Below are positions 23,510 through 35,775 of a stretch of DNA of 64,000 bases, in pieces (positions within the stretch are counted from its first letter, which is position 1; every line of letters begins with the position of its first letter). The notes beneath the pieces are model-generated. The model made no database searches. It had not been told where the DNA came from and saw only the letters and a program-made list of their open reading frames with translations. The stretch comes from Wurfbainia villosa (lineage: Eukaryota > Streptophyta > Magnoliopsida > Zingiberales > Zingiberaceae), in assembly GCA_025175895.1 (NCBI GenBank), contig JAKLTH010000238.1:6696001-6760000 (forward strand), in the 5' to 3' direction. A program made the position numbers and the translations under genes.

Positions 23510-26500
23510 CTATTGCTCCCCCGTGGACTTCACAAATCGACCCTTCACTCTCTTCCTCGTGTCGGCTCTTGCCTTTCTAGACTCGTATCGGATCTGTTTA
23601 CCATATCTGTGCGCAATCCAAGTCATATATTGAGCTGTGAGAAACAATGCCATACATAAATAAAAATTAACGAAGTAGCGAAGATTTTCGATGCGTGCCT
23701 GCGAGTTTTCTTCTTCTCCCTGTAGCGTATCATCGCGTTGCCTCTGTTTTTGGCCGATAGCTCGCTGTCAAGCATCTTTGTTTCTTCGATCATGTCGATT
23801 CTGAACGATGGTTCTCCGAAGGGAGTTTGTTTGGCGCTGCCATGATCTTGCGATGAAGTGATCGTTACTGCAGATGCTGACGCTTTAGCTGCAGAGCAGA
23901 TTGAATTCTGCTTCCATTTGGCTGCTGTGTTCTGTTGGAACAAGATAATAGAAAAGTGTTTATGGTGCATTTGGTGAAGGGAATTGAAAAAAGAAAGAAC
24001 TGAAATTGGGCATGTTCAAATGGATACACTCTCTCAATCTGACTGGCTAATTTAGCCTGACTACCCAAACCAGTCGGTCCGATAGAGTCATTCAACTTGC
24101 TCAATCCACCACACCAACTCAATCGTACGACTACGACTCAACTAATCGGTTGCCTCAGTCTGACCATTCTATTCCCGAGACACAATTAGTCCATCCAGCT
24201 TGTTTGGCTTGCTCTCTTTGACAGACCAGCCTAGACTGTCTGGCCTGCCCAACACTCTTAATACGATCGATCCATTTGACTGATTGACATGTCTAGTTTG
24301 ACCAACTCATTTTTGGTTCATCTGACTCAATTAATTGATGGATTCTGGATGAACATAAATGAAGATAATATAGGCTTATTTTTAACAAAGTATTAAAAAA
24401 AAAGAAGAGGAATAGACAGCAAGCTTACATTATGAGACTGTATGGGGTGGGCATTAGATGATAAGATGTCATCATTTGAAGAAGGACAACTTGGGTCGCC
24501 TATGTCGTCCAACATTTTCATAGTAGTGAATGCATTTTCCTTGAGAAGATCATCAAAACTCTTGACCATGAAACCCTCGTCGTTGGCTCCGCATGCCAAT
24601 TCAAGTGCACTAGATTCCTTCTGGCCATTTGACCTTCCGAGGTTAAAATCCCATATCTGAGATTAAGCAAACAGAGTTAAAAACTTGTAAGAGGAAAAAT
24701 TATAGAACAACAGATTGAGCGACAGACAAAACATTGTCGAAGAAACTTTATTATTTAAACAATTGGAGCATCATGGATGCCACTTGGAGTGACACATTTA
24801 ATTTCAGAGCATAACACATTCATAAAAGATTATACTGATTGTTTCTTCATAGTCCCCATGCAGTTCAGCTTTGTAATGTACTTTCCCATATGAAAACGAT
24901 AAAACTTCCAGAGTGTGGATTAACCAGTTCGAGTAACAAGTTTCCGCACTTGTGCTCCGCAATGTCATCGTAGTGTTTCATTGATAAATACTACAGAATC
25001 TTCGACAGCATTTTACTAGCTGTAAACGATGCAACTAAGAACAGACGATAATGATGTCCATCCTAAATTTGGTTTTCTCTTGTAATGGTCCAAAGAATCA
25101 GCTGTTGGACTGGCAATGAATAGACAACTTCGTCATATCCAGTCCAGTTCTAAAGTGACAGGACAAAAAGGTCAAGAACTGGTCCAGTGACCGTGCATGA
25201 CCCGGCACCCTACGAAGCTAAAAAACCATTTTGGTGTAAAAACCAGTGAAAACTGAAACACCAGGCCAAAGAACCACACAACTAGCGACTGGATCATACA
25301 TTCATGATTCACTTATCTTTGATTTTATTAGGTACTATTTGTGAAGTCATTGTGGTATGACTGCATCAAGACAACATGTGGTTCTCTAGAGATGTTTCAA
25401 TGCTTATGCCAACACAAGTAAACTTTTGAGAATCATTTACAATTACAACGATAGATAAAAATTTGGCATTTGGTATCTAAGGACAAACTCAAGCAAGTGT
25501 TACAAAAATAAAATGTTCTAAAATCCTCATCAATCCCATAGAATCTTGAATCGAAACAAGCTCAAACTACTTTCTTTTCAGGCGAAAAGATGTATATCAC
25601 AAATTTCAATTATTAGGTAAAACAATTGGGTCCTATATTTTTATACTTTTGGGATCTAAGGTTCTAAACAGTTCAAATTCAAGAAGAAGGTTAGGTTTGG
25701 TTCAACTATTCAGATCTGAGTGTAAATATCTGATAAATTTTGGGGCATTGACCTGTCGCTGATAGGAATTGACTACAAGAATCTTATCGTTTTATTGATT
25801 GAGTTCCATGCAGAAGCCATCTCATTAATAATAGTTAAACTAATTGATTTTGTTTATGTTGACTAATATCTTGAGCTGTAAAATCTACAAAGGAATCTTT
25901 GACCAGTCTATAATGACATCAGAGCCACAATGCTCAAAGGAACATTGATGCAACATTTCCATCTCCAGAAATTGCTCTCAGAATTCAGAAATTATTGTTT
26001 GAGGAAGTGTTATTTTATATGATCGAGATTAAGAATACTTATTTTGGAGGGGGAAAAGCAAATTTAATTCAAATAAAATAAAGAAAAATAAAGATAGTAT
26101 TTGAATTCGAGACGGAAAAAAAATGAAGAATTAACCTGAACGGAGGGAAGGTCCGGTGGTCCGTAGTCCCACGGCAGATCTTTCTCCTCCAGGAGCCGAT
26201 CGCTCCCCTTCAGCTCCGACGGTGCAAGCATGAGCAGGGAGGTGAATGGCATTGGCTGCGACTCGTGATGATCCTCGAAGTTGCTTGCAGCAGTCCGACA
26301 CGGCGTGCTCGGGCTGAGAACGCCCACCGCCGCCGTAGCTAGGTCCTTCCTGGCAATCTCTATCAGCTGCTGCCACAACTGATGCATATTATGGGAGTTT
26401 CTTTGCTGCTTAACCCCCACGCCCTGGAATTTGGGGGCGCGAGGCACGTAGAGGTCCTTGAACTCCAGATCGGTTCCTGGAACTGGATCCAAAGACGACC

Positions 26501-26960
26501 AATCGAAGAGAAACTGATCCGGAGGCGGGTTTAGAGGTGGGGGAGGGGAAGGGACAGGATGCTTGGCGGCGAGATCGAATCCCCATAAGGCAGCGAGCTC
26601 GGGGGCAGAGGGGCATCCGGAAAACCCCTCGATCTGGACCGCAGGGTGGCGACGGCTCGCTGCGCCCCCTCCATCCCCGCCTCCTCCGCGGGACTCCCAA
26701 TCGCAGTCCACGCAGAGAGCGATTCCGTTGGCGGCGCACCACGCGCCGGCGGGCATCGCCCCGCAGTTGTCGCAGATCGGAGAGCGCACGTGCTTCTGCG
26801 ACAGGGCGTTCGCCACGTGCACCAGGCGGTCGCACGCAACGCAGAGCCGGGCCGAGTCCGCGCGGCAGAAAAGCACGGCCACCGCCTCGCCGCAGTACTC
26901 ACACGCCGCCCGCCGCCCCGCCGCGTCGTTCGCCTCCGCCATCTCCGTACCAAGAGCCAA
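23510..26960 (-). CDS. CONSTANS-LIKE transcription factor (COL13/14/15 type), two B-boxes plus CCT
   Basis: COL proteins are nuclear transcription regulators in light and flowering pathways. B-boxes bind zinc and protein partners, and the CCT domain contacts NF-Y and DNA. Exons, minus strand: 26960-26136, 24656-24429, 23931-23699, 23606-23510, giving 460 residues. B-box 1 has the full set C20-x2-C-x8-C-x7-C-x2-C-x4-H-x8-H57. B-box 2 (C63-x2-C66-x8-C-x7-C-x2-C86) has DWESR where DWxxH is usual, followed by a Gly run. The family motif [18 protein letters not shown] follows. Exon 2 starts [11 protein letters not shown]. The CCT domain (about 415-457) runs [14 protein letters not shown] / [19 protein letters not shown] / VKGRFVK. 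The intron that splits the CCT Arg codon has donor GC (AG/GCACGC) and acceptor CGCACAG. ATG codons at 26960 and 26942 are both possible starts. Confidence 0.93.
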
Positions 26961-27082
26961 ACCTCCAGCTCCAACAATTTCCTCCGGAAGGAAGAACCCT
27001 CGCGCCGATCGGCAGCCGTGGAGAGCCCTCGAGCACGAGAAGCCGGAGGAGGACGGAGGCGGCAGCAGCGCCCAGTTGCCGC

Positions 27083-27123
27083 TTTATACACGCAGCCCAT
27101 CGACCGAACCGCGGAGTCACGTG
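27083..27123 (-). promoter_or_regulatory. candidate COL core promoter: TATA box and G-box
   Basis: On the minus strand TATAAA lies at 27088-27083, about 120 bp upstream of the ATG, a normal distance for a short 5' UTR. A CACGTG G-box lies at 27118-27123, about 30 bp further upstream. G-boxes are bound by bHLH and bZIP factors such as light-pathway regulators, which would suit a COL gene. This is position and motif evidence only. Confidence 0.5.
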
Positions 27124-27896
27124 CGGCTCACGCTTCGAGCAGACAGCGATGAGAAAAGAGCTGCGCGACGCAGCAGTCTGTCTCAACACAGGAAACAGAT
27201 AAACGGAACCAATGGGGTCTTCGAGAGGCCCCGCGTTGTTTAACCGGATCACAAATATATATTAAAAAAAAAGATATTTTTAGGTGATCTTTAACATTAA
27301 TTAATTATTTTTTAAAAAAATATGTTAAAAAAAGGTTCCCCATTATCATTTTCATTAAAAAAATTCATTTATTTTTTTTTAAATATCAGCCATACCATCT
27401 CATTATATTTTTTATTTTAAAATATTATTAAAATTATAAATCTTTTAAATGCGTAGCTATAGTTTTAATTGATTGTATTTATTTAGCATGTTATAAAAGT
27501 CATCGTATAGCTGTTATAATAAGCGTTGCAGCAAGAATAATTTCAAGGATAAAATACTATTTTAATGGTGTAAAATGGAAATCTTTCGCACGTGGACTCT
27601 CTTTCTGTAAAAGGTTGGAACTCTCAATCTAGGAGTCTCCGACCTCCCGTTCCAAGGAGGATGCGCGAAGGGGTTAATCACGGGACGATCCAATCGGAGA
27701 TGTTACCCTTCTTGGGCTGAGCCTTTGATCTTTGTGGTGTGCAAGCAGAGGGTTACGCGGCGAGATAAATCCTATCTTCCCTCGAATCGATCCTCGATCT
27801 TCATCTCGCAAAGACTCTATTTTAACCAATCCACATTTCTCGTGAACAACCAAGACGTGACTCTCTTTAATCCGTCTCACGGGAGAGAGAGAGAGT

Positions 27897-28192
27897 AAGG
27901 GAGTCTTTAATTCGTAGAATTTTTTTTATTTTTAAAAAATAAAAAAATGTAGGAAATAATATTTTGTTAGTGTTTTTCATTTTCTTTTTTTCAAAAAATA
28001 AAGAAGTATTTTTTGAAAAATTGAAAAACAAAAGAAATCTTTTTTCTGTTTCTATTTTTATTTTTTAAAAAAAATAAAAGAGTGTTTTTTAAAAAATTAA
28101 AAAACACAAAAAATTCATTTTTTATTTTCTGAAAAAGAGAAAATGAAAATAAAAAAATAAAAAAAAATTTAAGAACCAAACGCTCCCTGAAC
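27897..28192. mobile_element. AT-rich MITE with GTGTTTGGTT-type ends, copy
   Basis: The left end reads GGGAGTCTTTAATTCGTAG. The right end read inward reads CAGGGAGCGTTTGGTTCTTA. Long runs of the type TTTTTCATTTTC and GAAAATGAAAA face each other. Same family as 3807-4080, 39241-39556 and 48259-48550. The 62-residue Phe-rich frame inside is an artefact of T runs. Confidence 0.5.
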
Positions 28193-30819
28193 TATGATAA
28201 ATCTTTAGCTTTATAGACGTTTGACACAGTGAAGGATTAGAACTTAGTCAAAAATAGAGATTGATTTGTACTTAAAGTTATCAAATGGATCGACTCATAG
28301 TGGAGCAGATTAATCCATCGTAAATTTAATATTTTGCGGGGAGGGATGGGTTGATCTGTCATCTTGATGGATTAAGAAATCTCCATTTCAATCTAATATG
28401 GGTCGCAGATTAAACGGATCAATTGATGAGCCAACAAAATTAAAAAAAAAATAAAATTATTGAGGCGTTAAGGGGTTGAGGTGATACGACAAGGCAGATA
28501 GAATATCATGATAAAAAAATATACATTTAAAGTAACTAAAATCTTATAATTGAGATTCAATTATCGATCGACAATGTTAAATATCGATGTTTTTTATTCT
28601 TTCAATACTCTAAAATATTCATATATTGATAATATGTAAATTTAAGTTTTTGCTTTTCAAATAGAAATTTAATTGAGAATTTTCAGCACTTAGAATTGAT
28701 TGACTCTGATACATCATCATTTCCCTATATTAATTGAAATAATAATGATAAAAAAATTATACTATATAAAAAAAATTATCAGATTATTTAAATTAAATAT
28801 TCTTTTATTATTTTTTTAATTTCTCTTCCACCTTATCAAAGTGTGTGATAGAAAAAAATTATTATTATGAAAAATTTATCTTGTTAGTATTAAAATATTG
28901 GTAAAAAAAATTCAAATGATTTTTTTTTTACAAGTTTTATCTCCTTTTAATATTTTTCAATCCGTAGGTCAACTCAAATTCGTCACGGGTCAACCCTTCT
29001 AGACTCGTAATTCATACAGATTGATTCGTTTTGACATGTTAAAATGATGAATTAATAAAATTTAATCAAATTCATTTAAATTATTTAACGAGACGGATTA
29101 ACACAACAAATCTAATCTAATTTAATGACTCTATCCGTACTCTATTATATAATATATATATTGTGTTAGTCATTCAATCGAAGACTAAAATACTATTTTA
29201 ATGTTTTTTTAAATAAGAGAAAAAAATCATTCATATTGAAAAGAGTTAAGTTATATAATAAAATATTATTTTAAAAATAATTTACTTATTAAAGAAAACA
29301 TTTAATCTATTTGAGAATGAGTCGAGGGTTGTGTTGCGGGTAAAAATCAAAAGCATTCTGTGTTTTTATTTTTATTATCGTTAAATGAAAATTTCTTTTT
29401 GAAAAATACTAAAAAAATATTTCATCCAATTTTTCCTCAAAATATACTCTTTAATTATGTTAAAATTATCATTATGACAGTTTTAATTAAATTTTCTCAA
29501 TATTACTTAAAATATTTCTTAAAAATAAAATAAAAACTACTGTAATAAAGTAATTTTGATTAAAACTGTTATTTTTTTTACTAATTAAAAAAAAAGATAA
29601 AAAAATAAAACACCATTTTAATTTTTTTTTAAATAGAATGCCATTACAATAAATTCTTTTTTTTTATTAATAAATATAAATTCGTTAGCTCATTAATCGA
29701 TTACTTTCTATCTTCTAAAATATATTAGTTGAATATCAAAATATAATATAAATAATATGGGCACCCATAGTTTGATATATACTTTACATATTATTATCTA
29801 CGAGAGAATATTTAAAATCTTCAATCGATACTATCGATGTAATGCTCGGATGATTTATACTGTGTAGATATTGCACAATAGAATATGAGTCAATTTTCAA
29901 TTCTGACAGAGTTTTAGTTTTTTACTGTGTTAGATGTCGATAAAGTTAAAAATCTATCATAATTTATTCTTTTTTCATTGTGAGATTGACGAGAGAGAGT
30001 CCCGAGGGACAGATTTCCCCTTTTGCACGGTAATACCGAGGTAATCAAATTTTGATGAGGAAAAAATATTTGACTACGATACATATGATTTATTATATAT
30101 ATAGGTGAGCAGGAATAAAGTTATTTTTAAAAAGAAAAAGATTAATGTAGACTTTATTAAAAAAAATATTTAGACATACGTATATTTTAAATATCTACTC
30201 ACTCTGGTAAAAAATGACTATGTTCATCTTCAATGCTCTTCATCATCAGTCTCTTAATGATAATGAAAAAAAATAAATTACGAACGATTATGTCCCTTGA
30301 TTCGTCGGCTAGAAGTAATGGAAAACTTCTCAGCCCAAATAAAGATTTTAAGATTCTATGTCAAAATTCGATCTCTCTATTTTAATAGTATTTGTGCTGT
30401 TCTAGTCAATCGATCGTCCTGAAAGGAAAATTTAAATATTTATTCACACATCATACTTTGTTAGACATGATAAAATATTAAAAATGAACATTGTATGTTT
30501 TTTTTTTTACTTATATAAAATTATTTATCTATAAAGAAAATATCGCATTATTTGCTCGATTTTTTTAATAAATATAAATTTATTAAAATGAATAATCAAA
30601 ATTAAAAGTCCTTCGCATGCACAGCGTATGTTGCTCCATCTACACTTAATATCGCTATACTATAAGTCAACCAGCTCATTAAATTTCATAGAGTTTTGAG
30701 TTTGAATCCCATGTTCAAATAATGTTTCGATACAGGAGTATAATGCAAATACAATTTAAAAAATTATTACCATAATATTATTAACAATCTGTTCTAAGTT
30801 TGTAAGATGATTTATCCGG
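28193..30819. other. AT-rich intergenic DNA
   Basis: No coding frame, RNA gene or complete element recognised. Segments such as 29400-29650 repeat AATTTTGATTAAAACTG-like words seen also near 22500, 38100 and 48700, probably remnants of one AT-rich repeat. Confidence 0.45.
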
Positions 30820-32177
30820 TTCGAAATTAGTGAATGAGATCGATGACTAAGAACTTTCGATCGACTGAGTATAAATCAGGTCGATCTTCAATGTGTCAAT
30901 CTTGTTGGATCGACTTTCTTCTATAGAATTTTAGCAAGTCGAGTTGCAACCGAGTCTTAGGAGATCGGTCTTCATTTCAGCTTCAAGGGATTGGGCATCA
31001 CCTGGGTTTCAGGAGGTCAGACATCAACGAGACCTCGGAAGATGGGTCGACACCTAGACTTCGGGAAGCGGGGCATCATTTGAATTTTGGAAGATCAGTC
31101 GACATCTAGGCTTCGAAAGGTCGAGTGTCACTTGGACTTTCGAGAGATCAGGTGTTTCTAGATCGATCTTTGATAAGTCGATTTTTTTCAAATCGATTGT
31201 CTGAACGCTAAATACTTCGGACCTGAAAGGACTTGAAAACGGAGTGAGAAAGGGGTCGAGGGGTACCTTAGCATGATCTCTTTGACGCTCAAGTAAACAA
31301 AAATGAAGAAAATGGAGAAAAATAAAACGGAGTGTTAGAAGATTACTAAATTTCATTTTTCTTCTTTCTCTTACCTTTATATATACAAGGAGAGAAAATC
31401 AAGAGGTATCACCAATGGACACACCTTAACCGTATGGAGAGGCCTACTTCCTTGAGGTTGAATCCCTTCGCATGAGAGACACACTTCTTCATGCCGAGTC
31501 CTTTCATTTGTTCGCCAATTTGAATAACTACTGAGTCGAACTTAATCTGAATGAGCCCAGGTGTGACTCAGGGATTTTGAGTTGACTCGGATTTAGTCAA
31601 CCCGATTTCGAATTCGGCTTATTTTGACTTCCACCTCATCAACTTGGCTATTGATTTGACTTGGCCATGTGGCGTTGTTTATTTCGACTATATCACAGAC
31701 ATCCCCAACTAGTCTAGTCGAACGAGGTATAAGTCCGACTGACTAAACTTGTATAGAGATCTGCTTTGGACAATCCATAAAAGGTTGGAACCGCCAACTT
31801 AGCAGCCCTCACCGATCTGTCTCACGACCATTGTAAAAAAAAAACTACAACCCGGTGCACGAAGCTCCCACCACGCGAGGCACCGGAGAAGGAATCCATT
31901 GTACGCAGCTTTACCTTGTTTTTTTTTTTTTGCAAGAGGTTGTTTTCAGGATTTGAACCTGTGACCTCTTGGTCACAAGGCAACAACCTTACCGTTGTAC
32001 CAAGGCTCACCTGTCTCACGACCATTGTGAGATAGGTAAATCACGGAGGACTCAATGAGCCTTGATGTGGTGGTCAAGACAAGTGAGGGTCATCTGAATC
32101 TATAAAAGGGCTTAATTTAGACCTCCTCAGGAATTGACCATTGTCTTATCTGTAAGCTCCGTCATATCTTAACCATC
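30820..32177 (-). mobile_element. 3'-terminal part of a Ty3/gypsy element (probable LTR region)
   Basis: This stretch lies downstream of the antisense ORF (32178-34521) in the minus-strand element, where the 3' LTR is expected. It contains about six imperfect 30-33 bp tandem units at 30985-31175 with the core CTTCGGGAGGTCGGGCATCA-like. These create the DLSK-repeat open frame at 31054-31356, which is not a gene. Exact LTR ends were not found. A SINE (31835-32010) is inserted here. Confidence 0.4.
31835..32010 (-). mobile_element. tRNA-derived SINE, copy 5
   Basis: Well preserved, with GAGCCTTGGTACAACGGTAA (box A) and GGTCACAGGTTCAAATCC (box B) on the minus strand, ending in a T/A-rich tail. 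A perfect 18-bp target duplication CTGTCTCACGACCATTGT lies at 31817-31834 and 32011-32028. The host DNA is the end of a gypsy element, so the SINE is younger than that element. Confidence 0.88.
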
Positions 32178-34521
32178 ATGCCATCCCCTGCGGGACGATT
32201 TGCTTTGGACAATGAAACTTCTTTCAGTTATCGAGACCTCATTAAGTTCTTACTAATCAATGCTCTGCGTGATGTGTCAATTACAACTACCGAGGTAATC
32301 ATGGAGATCATGGTTGATGTGATGGCGGAGATGTTGAGGAATGGAGATCATAGAGATCATCTCTGATACGACGACAACAATGTCAAGACAATGTGATAAT
32401 TGGAGATAAATTATGATGTGACGATCAAGATTTTGAGGATCATAACTAATGATCGATCTGACAGTTATATAGGGTCCCACCTTTTTAATGAAACGACTGA
32501 GGATGACAACCTCGCCTTTATTAGGGCACGCTTATCCTGGGAGTCAATTCAAGTTTGTGCTTTCATCTTCTTTTCCAAAAACATGTCTTCTACTTTTCTA
32601 TGCTTTCGGCCACTTTCGTCATCTTGTAATTCCTCCTCCCGATCGACTTCTTTTTTCAGTATGGTCCAGAGTTCTTTGTTTTGGTATGAAATCACCCCTA
32701 GTGCTTTCGATAAGGAAGACAAACAATCCCTTAGAATATCTTTTGAAATCTCTCATGACCACCGAGTGTGAATCCCTTAGTCGAAACAACGTCCACATCT
32801 TCCGATAACAGACGACTTTACAACTTTCTTTCATGGTCAGTTGGTCGGAGGTCTGCAATTTTCGATTTCTCCTTTCTTTGGTGAGCTCTCCCAATATTTT
32901 TGAATTCCTTTACAACAGTTAACTCCTAAGTCCTCTCCCAATATTTTTCATTTTTATCACATTCCATTGAGTCATGAAACCTTTCACCTTTTTTTTGTCC
33001 CAAAAAAGAAGAAAAATGAAATATTTTACTTTGTTGTGAGGCCATCGACTAAATTCTTAGGACAATATTCCACCTTGCAGAAATATTGAAAAACTCGTTA
33101 CTTTTACATCCAACCTGTTCCTGCTTTTAAATGGCCCACTTCCTCACAAAAAGAACTACCACCAATGCTCGAACTGGGCAATTATGAAGAATTGATCACT
33201 TCGTTCTAGGAAATATCATATACCTTAACTGACCTCCTCCATTTTAATGTTAATTTGTTGCTCGAGGAATGCTTGTTGTATTACTTTGGATTGAGTCCAA
33301 TAGAAACTGAGTTTAGTGGTTCTCTGGATAAGGAAACTAAATCTGCTTTTATTGAAGAATACGAATTAATATTTTTTTCGATAGAAGTCATGTAAAAGGG
33401 CTCCTCCAACAAACATATGAAGTGGACCCGACCTCAGATTACACCTCCCTCAGATGCTCCTAATGACGCCCCTCCAACCGAAGCAATTAAGTCGATTGAA
33501 CTGCCCCTTCCATGACCTTCTCTAGTGTTCGAGGTTGTGACTTCGGATGAATCAGAAGAACAACTTCGACCTCACAAATGAGGTCGACCACAAAGGCAAC
33601 TTGCCAAACCGAGCCCTTCGCGTAGCTTCCCAAGTCCAATTTCAGAGCTTCCCCTTTCGGAGACGGAACCTTCTCATATACAAGCAGAATGATCTCTCTC
33701 CTTGTGAGAGTAGACCTCTCCTTGAAAGTCGAGTACCAGTGCCTCCTCCATCCTAAGGATAACGTCCGACCATTACTTGTCGCGTCACCAACAATCACCT
33801 TCTTCCATAGCTTGTTGGCGAAGATTATGGAGACCAAGGAGGTCGAACTAAAGGAGAACTCTTGAATGGATTAATTGTGTGATGTAATGAATGTCACTGC
33901 CATCGAGTTAATTGAAATGTTATTTTGTTGTCATTATTTTTGAGGTATTAATCTTGCTTCTATTATAACAACTTTTAGTCTAGCAAAGAGAAATAACAGC
34001 TCACCTTTCTCATATGGTGAAGTCATATCAAGCCATGCATGCGAACCCGAGTTGCTGAGCACACTGCACAACTCCAAAATAAAGAGAATGAATTGGAAAT
34101 CGTTCAGACAGAATCAATTGTTCATCAAGCTAGGGCCCTACAACATAAGGTTCTTCTAGTCGACCTTCAAACGAAGCTTCAAGAATAAGAGCGACTTCGG
34201 CATAGTTCAGAGGCACGAGAAGCTGAAGAAATAAAGTGTCGTGAACTTTTGATTGTCAAAGCAGAGACCTTAAAAGAAGAGATGACCAATTATAAGGTCG
34301 GAGAAGAAGATCGGTGGGTGAATAGGAAGAAAGTCTTATTGTCTTCTCATGAGTTCTATGACATACTCAGAAATAAGATAGTGAAGATGTTTAAAATTGG
34401 CTTTGAGGGAGTCATACGCTAAGTTCAAGAGGTTAGACATTTTTCAGGAGGAACCTCACTAGAATTTCTAGATTTGCAGAAGGTCCTCGACGAAATCATG
34501 GATGATGTGCTTAAAGACTAG
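32178..34521 (+). pseudogene. degraded antisense ORF of a Tat-lineage gypsy element
   Basis: On the + strand, opposite to the pol remnant at 35776-36215, several frames joined by stops and shifts look like one former protein. It has an N-terminal part from ATG 32178 (MPSPAGRFALDN), a middle (LELGNYEELITSF, ECLLYYFGLSP), and a coiled-coil end from about 34043. The end reads RVAEHTAQLQNKENELEIVQ, AREAEEIKCRELLIVKAETL, then FEGVIR and LQKVLDEIMDDVLKD before TAG at 34519-34521. At least two in-frame stops are visible in the last section. Tat-lineage gypsy elements often carry an extra ORF on the opposite strand between pol and the 3' LTR, and this fits in position and direction. Family assignment is by layout, not by search. 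Confidence 0.5.
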
Positions 34522-34639
34522 CACTTGTATTTTATTTTGAATCTTCATGTAATTGAAAATATTTTGAAAATAAATGATATCACCTTTGTTGAAAATTGAG
34601 TGAGTTACGTGTCCTTTATCTAAGGCGTTTATTTTTGAA

Positions 34640-34995
34640 CTACTTTGTCGATGGATGCTTCGGTCCAAGATCAGAGAAAAATATTTTATCAATGGGCGCC
34701 TTAGTCCGAGATTAGAGGGAATGTTGATGGACACCTTGGTTTGAGACCAGAGGAAAATATTTTACTGATAGACACCTCGATTCTAGATCAAAGGGAAATA
34801 CTTTGCTGATGAATATCTCGATCTGAGACCAAAGAGAAATACTTTATTGATGGATGTCTCAGTCTGAGGCCAGAGGGAATGTTGATGGATGCTTCAGACT
34901 GAGACCAAAGAGAATGTTGATGGACACCTCGGTCCGAGACCAGAGAGAAATACTTTGTCGATGGACATCTCAGTCCAATACTAGAAAGAATGTAA
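34640..34995. repeat. minisatellite of about 45-55 bp units
   Basis: Seven or so imperfect units contain TTGATGGACACCTCGGTCCG, GAGACCAGAGGGAATG and AAATACTTTG-like words. It lies between the end of pol and the antisense ORF of the gypsy remnant, a usual place for tandem repeats in such elements. Confidence 0.75.
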
Positions 34996-35086
34996 TAGAA
35001 GTTTTGAATAACAAGTAGATTTCATTGAAATTATAAAAAAAATATAGTTACGGAACTATAAGTCAAATTATATACGATATAGCCTA

Positions 35087-35775
35087 GGTTGTATTTAGTA
35101 CGCTGTAATCTACCTTGTAATGTAATCCAGATTATATTATAAGGTTGATTACTTTGTTTGTTACCGTTTTAAAATTGTAATGTAATATAATCTGGATGTC
35201 AAAAGATACTAAAATTTTGTAATTTGGATTACAAAGCAAAACCTATGTAATCTGATTACATTCCAAATTGTAATCTGAAAAGTGTCGGATGCTCAACAAT
35301 CAAAATCGATCATCGTCATCTATTGGCGCCATCGGTCGGTCGGTCGTCTGCCGACCACCGTCATCGTCGCTAACCAATTGGCCATCAATCGATCGTCCAC
35401 CACCGATCGACCGGCCACGGTCGACTGGCCGCCGCTGCCGCCACCGACCAGCCGACCCCCGCCGCCACTGACAGATCAACCCCCGTCGACGCTGGTCGGT
35501 CGACCCCCGCCATCGTCGTCGTCGGTCGACCCCCGCCACCGCCGACCATCCCTCAACCCCGCCATCGTCATCGACTGCCGCTGACCCCCGACCCCCGTCG
35601 TCGGTCGACTGATCGCTCATCGTCGTCGTCGTCGATCGGTCCCTACTGTCTTTGTAATGAATATCAAACAAAAGAATGTAATTACTTTTGTAATCTAAGA
35701 TTACATTAGTTTACATTATATACGAACTTGATTACATTACAAGCATAATTACATTACATCCCACTAAAAGTAGCC
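35087..35775. mobile_element. MITE with CpG-rich core inserted in gypsy pol end
   Basis: The left end is GGTTGTATTTAGTACGCTGT and the right end read inward is GGCTACTTTTAGTGGGATGT. TA lies at both borders (35085-35086, 35776-35777). Complementary GTAATCTGGATTA / TAATCTAAGATTAC runs lie inside. An about 335-bp core (35310-35645) of CGTCG/CCGCCG triplets forms the loop. The pol reading frame resumes on the far side (NAFYL then RLYRI), so the insertion split pol. Confidence 0.62.

Noticed and set aside
26531..27252. Open frames of up to 226 residues on both strands over the COL first exon
   Set aside because: The COL frame is fixed by B-box Cys/His spacing and splice sites. The others are GC-driven shadows.
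27600..27896. LTR fragment near the COL promoter
   Set aside because: Looks repeat-like (GGTTGGAACTCTC, GGGACGATCC) but no partner LTR or coding motif was found.
31054..31356. Protein with repeated DLSK/IDL words
   Set aside because: Comes from 30-33 bp tandem units in the gypsy terminal region. No start context or domain.
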